11,782 nucleotides of DNA from Anaerolineae bacterium. GTDB lineage: Bacteria; Chloroflexota; Anaerolineae; B4-G1. The stretch covers positions 1 to 11,782 of the forward strand of contig JAUWOI010000083.1 of NCBI GenBank assembly GCA_030612185.1, given 5' to 3'. The stretch's first letter is position 1. Each line of letters begins with the position of its first letter. Below the pieces are notes generated by a model that had not been told where the DNA came from, searched no databases, and was given only the letters and a program-made list of their open reading frames with translations. The translations under genes and the position numbers were made by a program. Below are positions 7,387 through 11,782 of this stretch, in pieces.

Positions 7387-7393
7387 ATGTCAA
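7365..7393 (-). promoter_or_regulatory. Perfect consensus sigma-70 promoter of unit B
   Basis: On the minus strand TTGACA (7388-7393) and TATAAT (7365-7370) are both exact consensus hexamers, separated by the optimal 17 bp. The predicted start is near 7358, about 44 bases before the ATG at 7314. It stands in the only sizeable gap between units A and B, so it most likely drives the DAO, IDH-like and PrpD-like genes independently of unit A. Confidence 0.8.
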
Positions 7394-7418
7394 TGGCAGC
7401 CCGCCGGGGGAATGGCCA

Positions 7419-7441
7419 ATGACAAATGGACAAATGACAAA
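7419..7441. repeat. Short ATGACAA tandem repeat
   Basis: ATGACAA, ATGGACAA and ATGACAA follow one another directly between the end of the permease gene and the unit B promoter. It is a short imperfect repeat of period 7-8. It is similar in kind to the CACGTTT heptads at 3445-3463, though different in sequence. Confidence 0.5.
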
Positions 7442-7483
7442 ACTATCCGTTGCTGTCCTGAAATCCGAGGAATCTCTGGCACA

Positions 7484-8362
7484 CTACGCCTCCCGCTGCA
7501 GTATCACCACGGCCACCAGGATCAGGCCCGTGCCCAGGAGTTGCGGCACCTCCAGACGCTCGCCCAGAAACGTCCAGCCCAGCAGGGTTGCGATGGCTGG
7601 CTCCAGCGTGGCGACGATGCTGGCGTTGCTGGCTGGCACCAATCGCAGCCCAGCGTTAAAGGCCAGGCCCCCGCCCAACGTCGGCACCAACCCCAGCACC
7701 CGCAGCCAGAACAGGAGCGATGGCGTGGTCAGCGCATGGGCCAGGGCGGCCGGCGATTGCAGGGGAAGCAAGAACAGGGTCCCTATCCCCAGGGCATAGG
7801 CCAGTGTGGTCCAGGTCGTGTAGCGACGCTGGGCGACCTTGCTGAATAGAGTGTATAGACCGTATGTGAGCCCGGCTGCCAGACCGGCCAGGAAACCAGG
7901 CAAGTTCAGGTGCACACCTGCCAGGTCGTAGACCCGGCTGACCAATGCACAGCCAGCGCAGGACAGTAAGAGAGCGCCTCCTTTAAGCACGCTAAGCCGC
8001 TCTCCCAGGAAGAGCGCGCCGAAGAGTGTCACCCAGGCCGGAGCGGTGTACAGCAGCACGGCGGCCACCCCCATCCCGGTCAGGTCAATCGCATGAATGT
8101 AGATGGCGTAGAAGGCAGCCACGCCGGTCAGTCCAAAGACCACGAACAGGGGCCAATCGCGTCGTTCCAGCCTCAACCAATCGCGCCGCCGCCAACCCAG
8201 GGCTAGGAACAGGGTCAGCGCGGCGATGGCGGCGCGGCAGAAGACGATGGTGAGGGGTGGCAGGCCGTAGGCCGCCAGCGATTCGTAGAACAGGCCCAGG
8301 GTCGCCCACAGCGCGGCGGCGACGAGGACGAGGCTATACCCGCGCAGGTGACCGGACCGCAC
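7484..8362 (-). CDS. EamA/DMT family permease
   Basis: This 292-residue protein is almost entirely hydrophobic and shows the two-fold EamA repeat of drug/metabolite transporters: about ten membrane helices in two halves of roughly 140 residues, the first opening with LVAAALWATLGLF. The characteristic PAWVTLFGALFLGERLS of the first half is echoed by ATLEPAIATLLGWTFLGERLE in the second. Members export or import amino acids, sugars and other metabolites across the inner membrane. The start is a GTG at 8362 that shares its first base with the stop of the upstream gene (TAGTG), with GAGGTGG seven bases before it. It is therefore translationally coupled to the OCD-like gene and ends unit A. Its position suggests transport of the pathway's substrate or product, but specificity cannot be inferred. 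Confidence 0.92.
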   Translation of the reverse strand: MRSGHLRGYSLVLVAAALWATLGLFYESLAAYGLPPLTIVFCRAAIAALTLFLALGWRRRDWLRLERRDWPLFVVFGLTGVAAFYAIYIHAIDLTGMGVAAVLLYTAPAWVTLFGALFLGERLSVLKGGALLLSCAGCALVSRVYDLAGVHLNLPGFLAGLAAGLTYGLYTLFSKVAQRRYTTWTTLAYALGIGTLFLLPLQSPAALAHALTTPSLLFWLRVLGLVPTLGGGLAFNAGLRLVPASNASIVATLEPAIATLLGWTFLGERLEVPQLLGTGLILVAVVILQREA

Positions 8363-9345
8363 TACAGCGCCACCTCGGTCCCCAGCCCCAGCCTCCGCGC
8401 CGCCTCCAGCACCGCGCTGGCAGCCGCCACGTCCTGCACGGCCACGCCCACTGACTTGAAGAGCGTGACTTCCTCCGGCGACGTCCGCCCCGGCTTGAGC
8501 CCGGCGGCGATCTCACCCAGTTCCGCGTAGATGTGATCCTCGGTCATCAAGCCCTGCCGTAGTGGGGAAAGCAGGTCCCCGGCCTCGGCCAGGCTGGCCT
8601 TCCGGTGGTCAATCACGACTTTGGCCCGCAGGACCGTCTCCGCCGGTATCTCCTGCATCTGCGGCGTGTACGCGCCGATGGCGTTAACGTGCGTGCCGGC
8701 CCTGACGTCGGCGTCGGCGAAGACAGGTCTCGTCGAGGTAGTGGCAGTGCAGATGACATCGGCCTGGCGCACCGCCTCGGCTGGCGTCTCGGCCACTCTC
8801 ACCGGTAGCGATAGCCGCTGGCTCATCTCGGCGGCGTAGGCGGCGGCCCGCTCTGGTGCGACGTCGTTGATCCAAACCTCCTGGATGGGCCGCACGGCGC
8901 AGACTGCCTCCAATTGCGTGCGCCCCTGCGCGCCAGCGCCGAAGACGGCGACGGTGTGTGCATCCTCGCGGGCCAGCAGGTCCGTGGCCGCGCCGGAGGC
9001 CGCGCCCGTGCGCAGCGCGGTCAGGTACGTCCCGTCCATCACGGCGGCAGGTCTCCCTGTCGTTGCGTCCACGACCACGACGAGCGCGTGGATGAGCGGC
9101 AGTCCTTGCGCCGGGTTGTCGTTGAAGACGGAGACGATCTTGATCGCCATCTGGTCGTCGTCGGCCAGGTAGGCGGGCATAAAGAGGGTGACGCCATCGT
9201 GGCGGGGCACGTTGAGCGCGACCCGCAGCGGCACGTCGGCCTGGCCGGTGGAGAGTTGGGCGAAGGCGGTCTTTATCGCCTCAATGGCCTGGCGCATCGG
9301 CAGTGCCCGGCGCACGTCTTTGCAGGAAAGGATGCGTAGTTTCAT
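8362..9345 (-). CDS. Ornithine cyclodeaminase/mu-crystallin family protein, probably an imine reductase
   Basis: This 327-residue protein has the family's two parts: a substrate domain with Arg41 (VPLRVAL), Lys69 (AIKIVSVF) and Arg112 (LRTGAASG), and a Rossmann domain with VFGAGAQGRTQ (136-141) for NAD(P)H. The family includes ornithine cyclodeaminase, alanine dehydrogenase, ketimine and pyrroline-2-carboxylate reductases and iminosuccinate reductase. True cyclodeaminases carry a catalytic Asp in a GGDCPGKTE-like motif. Here the matching stretch is GAYTPQMQEI (Tyr226), which lacks it and favours a reductase or dehydrogenase. The ATG overlaps the stop of the upstream DAO gene (ATGA), with GGAGGAG eight bases before it, and the gene is coupled downstream to the permease. 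Pairing with a C-N bond-oxidising flavoenzyme suggests that both act on the same imine/amine pair. Confidence 0.92.
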   Translation of the reverse strand: MKLRILSCKDVRRALPMRQAIEAIKTAFAQLSTGQADVPLRVALNVPRHDGVTLFMPAYLADDDQMAIKIVSVFNDNPAQGLPLIHALVVVVDATTGRPAAVMDGTYLTALRTGAASGAATDLLAREDAHTVAVFGAGAQGRTQLEAVCAVRPIQEVWINDVAPERAAAYAAEMSQRLSLPVRVAETPAEAVRQADVICTATTSTRPVFADADVRAGTHVNAIGAYTPQMQEIPAETVLRAKVVIDHRKASLAEAGDLLSPLRQGLMTEDHIYAELGEIAAGLKPGRTSPEEVTLFKSVGVAVQDVAAASAVLEAARRLGLGTEVAL

Positions 9346-10499
9346 TTAAGTTTCTCCTCCCCACCGAACTCCCGGTATGGGCTCAATTCCTTCAGCACTT
9401 CCTCATCCTCCGGCATCAGGTCGTCCTGCACCAGGCGGGCTAGCAACGCGCCCATGCCCGGCCCCAGCATGTATCCCTGCCCACACATCCCGACGGCATA
9501 GATGTATCCCTCCAGTTCCCGCGCTCGCCCCACAATGGGGAAGCCATCAGGCGTCATCGGGTAGAGCCCCCGCCAGGTGCGGCGCACCTTGATGTTGGCC
9601 AACTTCGGCATCAGGTCCACCATGCGCCGGGCGATCATCGGCAGGAAGATTGAGGTCTCCCGGCGGTCGGTGCCGACGATGGGCGGCTCCGGCGTGATAC
9701 AGAAGACGATAGGGCCAGGCCCGTGTTGGTAGAAGTAGTAGTTCTTGGAACCCCCGGCGGGCCGGATGTCCACCACCATCGGCTCCAGGAAGCGGGCTAC
9801 CGGCTCGGTGATGCCCGCCTCGTGGCTATCCGGCACCACCGGCACGTCCAGCCCGGCCACCTGGGCCACCCCCCGCGCCCAGGGACCGGCCGCGTTGATG
9901 ACCGTACCCGTGGCGTAGCCCCGCTTGTCTGTGCGTACCCCTACCACCCGGCCCCGGCGGCGGATGACGCCGGTGACCCGCCCTCGGAAGCGGAATTCCG
10001 CCCCCCGCTCTTTCGCCCGGGTGTAGAAAGCGTGGGCAGTCCGCAGCGGTGAAGCGGACCCGTCCCCCGGCGAGTAGGTCCCGCCGATGAGCCCTTCCCG
10101 GTTCAGGTCTGGGATCACTTCCAGGAGATCGTCCCGGCTCAGCCAGTGGATGTCCAGCCCGTAGGCCTGTTGGATTTTCAGCAGGTCTTTCAGGACGCGC
10201 TCATCCCGCTCCCGGTAGGCGACGAAGGAGTAGCCCCCTTGGTACCACTCGATGTTATCGCCGTAGGTCTCCTCCCAGGTGGAGAACACCTCGATAGACT
10301 TGATGCAGAGGCGAATCTTGGAGGGAGCGGAGTGGGTGGCGCGGATGCCGCCGTTGGCGGACTTGTTGGAGCCCTGGCCCGGGCTGGCGAACTGGTCAAT
10401 GACCAGTGGCTTAAGCCCGGCCTGGGCCAGGAAAAAAGCGGCCGGCCCCCCGACACTCCCCGCGCCGACGATGATAGCGTCGTAGACTTTGGTGGTCAT
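9342..10499 (-). CDS. DAO-family FAD-dependent dehydrogenase, catalytic (beta) subunit
   Basis: This 385-residue flavoprotein starts with YDAIIVGAGSVGGPAAFFLA (Gly12, Gly14, Gly17), then an acidic VIDQF. SNKSANGGIRATHS follows at the place where sarcosine oxidase-like enzymes hold FAD. VINAAGPWARGVA and GMCGQGYMLGPGMGALLA complete the fold. It belongs with sarcosine oxidase beta, opine oxidase B and D-hydroxyproline dehydrogenase beta subunits. ATG 10499 is preferred because GGAGG lies six bases before it. The GTG at 10502 is too close. The ATG overlaps the stop of the Fe-S flavoprotein gene (TGATG), and that gene encodes just the kind of partner that takes electrons from such a subunit. The two probably form a membrane-independent heteromeric dehydrogenase. 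Substrate is an amino acid or secondary amine that cannot be named from sequence. Confidence 0.93.
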   Translation of the reverse strand: MTTKVYDAIIVGAGSVGGPAAFFLAQAGLKPLVIDQFASPGQGSNKSANGGIRATHSAPSKIRLCIKSIEVFSTWEETYGDNIEWYQGGYSFVAYRERDERVLKDLLKIQQAYGLDIHWLSRDDLLEVIPDLNREGLIGGTYSPGDGSASPLRTAHAFYTRAKERGAEFRFRGRVTGVIRRRGRVVGVRTDKRGYATGTVINAAGPWARGVAQVAGLDVPVVPDSHEAGITEPVARFLEPMVVDIRPAGGSKNYYFYQHGPGPIVFCITPEPPIVGTDRRETSIFLPMIARRMVDLMPKLANIKVRRTWRGLYPMTPDGFPIVGRARELEGYIYAVGMCGQGYMLGPGMGALLARLVQDDLMPEDEEVLKELSPYREFGGEEKLK

Positions 10500-11782
10500 C
10501 ACAATCCTCCCTCGTGCATGTCCGTCGCGTGCACCACCAGAGCCTCCTCGGCCGGTCCCTCTCCGGTGACGACGCCGGCGAAGGCCCCCAGCGGCACCTC
10601 GATGAATAGCGGTCTTCGCGTATTCTCCGTCATCTGCTCCGGCGGGATCCCTTCCTCGCGGAACAGCCGCTTGATCAGGTTGGTGCAGGTCTTGCTGCCG
10701 CAGGCCCCCATCCCGGCCCGCGTTACTGCCTTGACGTGGTTCATATCCCGCGCACCGGCCCGGATGAGCGCGCGGATCTCCCCCGCCGTCACCCGCTCAC
10801 AGCGGCACAAGACCTCGTCGTCGGCGATGCGCTCCACGGGACGCGCGAGCGGCTCCGCCACTGATGGCTCCTGGACGCGAATGCCCGCGATGCGACGGGC
10901 GTACTCCCGGACCGCTCGCACCCGCACCAGGCAGGCGCGGTCGGCGAACTTCGGTGACCACACCTTCACCACCTCTACGTTGCCCAACACTGCCCCCTCG
11001 GTGTCCAGCACCGTCACCACGTCCCCCGCGTGGATGGAGTCGGCGGCGAACTCGTAGGGGGTCGTGACCGTGGGGTACTCGGCGTCCTTGCGATAGTCCA
11101 CCAGCGTGATCGCCAGCCCCGGGCACACGGCGACGCATTGGGCACAGCCGGTGCAGCCCTCCCCCACGTACTCCGGCAAGCCCCGGATGTCACCCTCCTC
11201 AATGCGGATGCACTCCTGCGGGCAGACGGAGGTGCAGGGGTTGCAGGGGATCTCCTGGGCGCAGTGGAGCACGGGGAAGACTCCTTCCTCTATCTCCGGG
11301 ATGTCCTCGGTGACGACCGCGCCGGGGCGGGACTTGAGGATTTCGGCGGTGGTGTACCATTCCTGCGGAATCTCGCCCACGTCCCGCCCCAGGCTGCGGG
11401 CGATCTCCAGTCCCCGGATGCGGCCGGTGAACATCGCCGCCGACGCCTCGGCGATCTCCTCCGCGTCCCCCACCGCGAAGACCGGCAGACCGAACTCCTG
11501 CGCTTTGTGGATGAACTCGTCTACCGGGTCCAGCCCCACGGCGACCAAGACGGTATCGCACTTGAAGGTCATCTCCGTGCCGGGGATGGGCCGCCAGTTC
11601 TCGTTTATCCGGGCGATGGTCACCGACTCTACCTCCCGCTCCCCGTTCGCGTTGAGGACGGTGTGGGAGGTGTAGATGGGGACGCCCAGGCGGGCCAGTT
11701 TGTCCTTGTGCACCTTGTAGCCGGAGCAATCCGGCAGCGCCTCACACAGGCCGACGACTTCTATGCCGGCCTGGAGGGCGTG
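10499..11782 (-). CDS. FAD/NAD(P) oxidoreductase subunit with [4Fe-4S] and BFD-like [2Fe-2S] domains, 5' end cut
   Basis: The frame is open from the right edge, so the N-terminus and its first nucleotide-binding fold are missing; 427 residues remain. A GTG at 11713 could be mistaken for a start, but coding continues upstream (GIEVVGLCEALPDCSGYK). The fragment contains the end of a pyridine nucleotide-disulphide reductase fold (VLVAVGL, VFAVGDAEE). A ferredoxin-like region follows with nine cysteines: C-x5-C-x2-C-x3-CP and C-x2-C-x2-C-x3-CP, enough for two [4Fe-4S] clusters. Next come a beta-rich linker domain and a BFD-type [2Fe-2S] domain (CRC, then CGSKTC 32 residues later). The layout matches alpha subunits of opine oxidase/hydroxyproline dehydrogenase-like complexes with a ferredoxin module inserted. 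It is the first visible gene of unit A and overlaps the DAO gene by one base. Role: accepting electrons from the catalytic subunit. Confidence 0.9.
   Translation of the reverse strand, partial: HALQAGIEVVGLCEALPDCSGYKVHKDKLARLGVPIYTSHTVLNANGEREVESVTIARINENWRPIPGTEMTFKCDTVLVAVGLDPVDEFIHKAQEFGLPVFAVGDAEEIAEASAAMFTGRIRGLEIARSLGRDVGEIPQEWYTTAEILKSRPGAVVTEDIPEIEEGVFPVLHCAQEIPCNPCTSVCPQECIRIEEGDIRGLPEYVGEGCTGCAQCVAVCPGLAITLVDYRKDAEYPTVTTPYEFAADSIHAGDVVTVLDTEGAVLGNVEVVKVWSPKFADRACLVRVRAVREYARRIAGIRVQEPSVAEPLARPVERIADDEVLCRCERVTAGEIRALIRAGARDMNHVKAVTRAGMGACGSKTCTNLIKRLFREEGIPPEQMTENTRRPLFIEVPLGAFAGVVTGEGPAEEALVVHATDMHEGGL

Noticed and set aside
11713..11713. Start of the Fe-S flavoprotein at the GTG at 11713
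   Set aside because: The same frame continues upstream to the edge with protein-like sequence, and the fold needs its missing N-terminal part, so the gene is truncated by the window.

Overview
The window is about 11.8 kb of a GC-rich bacterial chromosome. Every recognised gene lies on the minus strand. The gene families, and the intergenic repeats (an AGAAACC palindrome and short heptad-like repeats), remind me of Chloroflexota (Anaerolineae-like) genomes. That assignment is an inference from memory; no rRNA or marker gene is present to test it. Both ends cut through genes: a sensor kinase loses its 3' end at the left edge and an iron-sulphur flavoprotein loses its 5' end at the right edge.

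Reading in the direction of transcription (right to left), unit A runs from the right edge to 7484. It holds an FAD/NAD(P)-type subunit carrying [4Fe-4S] and BFD-like [2Fe-2S] domains, a DAO-family flavin dehydrogenase, an ornithine cyclodeaminase/mu-crystallin family reductase and an EamA/DMT permease. All three gene junctions overlap by one to four bases (TGATG, ATGA, TAGTG), so this is clearly one translationally coupled operon. Unit B (7314 to 3497) starts at a perfect-consensus sigma-70 promoter (TTGACA, 17 bp, TATAAT) overlapped by short repeats. It encodes a second DAO-family flavoenzyme, an isocitrate/isopropylmalate dehydrogenase family enzyme and an MmgE/PrpD family protein, separated by 61 and 79 bp gaps, the second carrying a perfect hairpin. 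A gap of about 660 bp holds another candidate promoter and inverted repeats. It is followed by unit C, a soluble multi-sensor histidine kinase (GAF, PocR-like, three PAS, HisKA, start of the ATPase) open from 2839 to the left edge.

Units A and B look like a catabolic locus for an amino or imino acid, probably N-substituted. Flavin dehydrogenases would oxidise a C-N bond and pass electrons through the Fe-S subunit, the OCD-like enzyme would interconvert an imine and an amino acid, the permease would move substrate or product, and the PrpD-like and IDH-like enzymes would process a di- or tricarboxylic carbon skeleton. The exact substrate cannot be read from the sequence. The kinase may sense a related metabolite, but its neighbouring response regulator is not in view.
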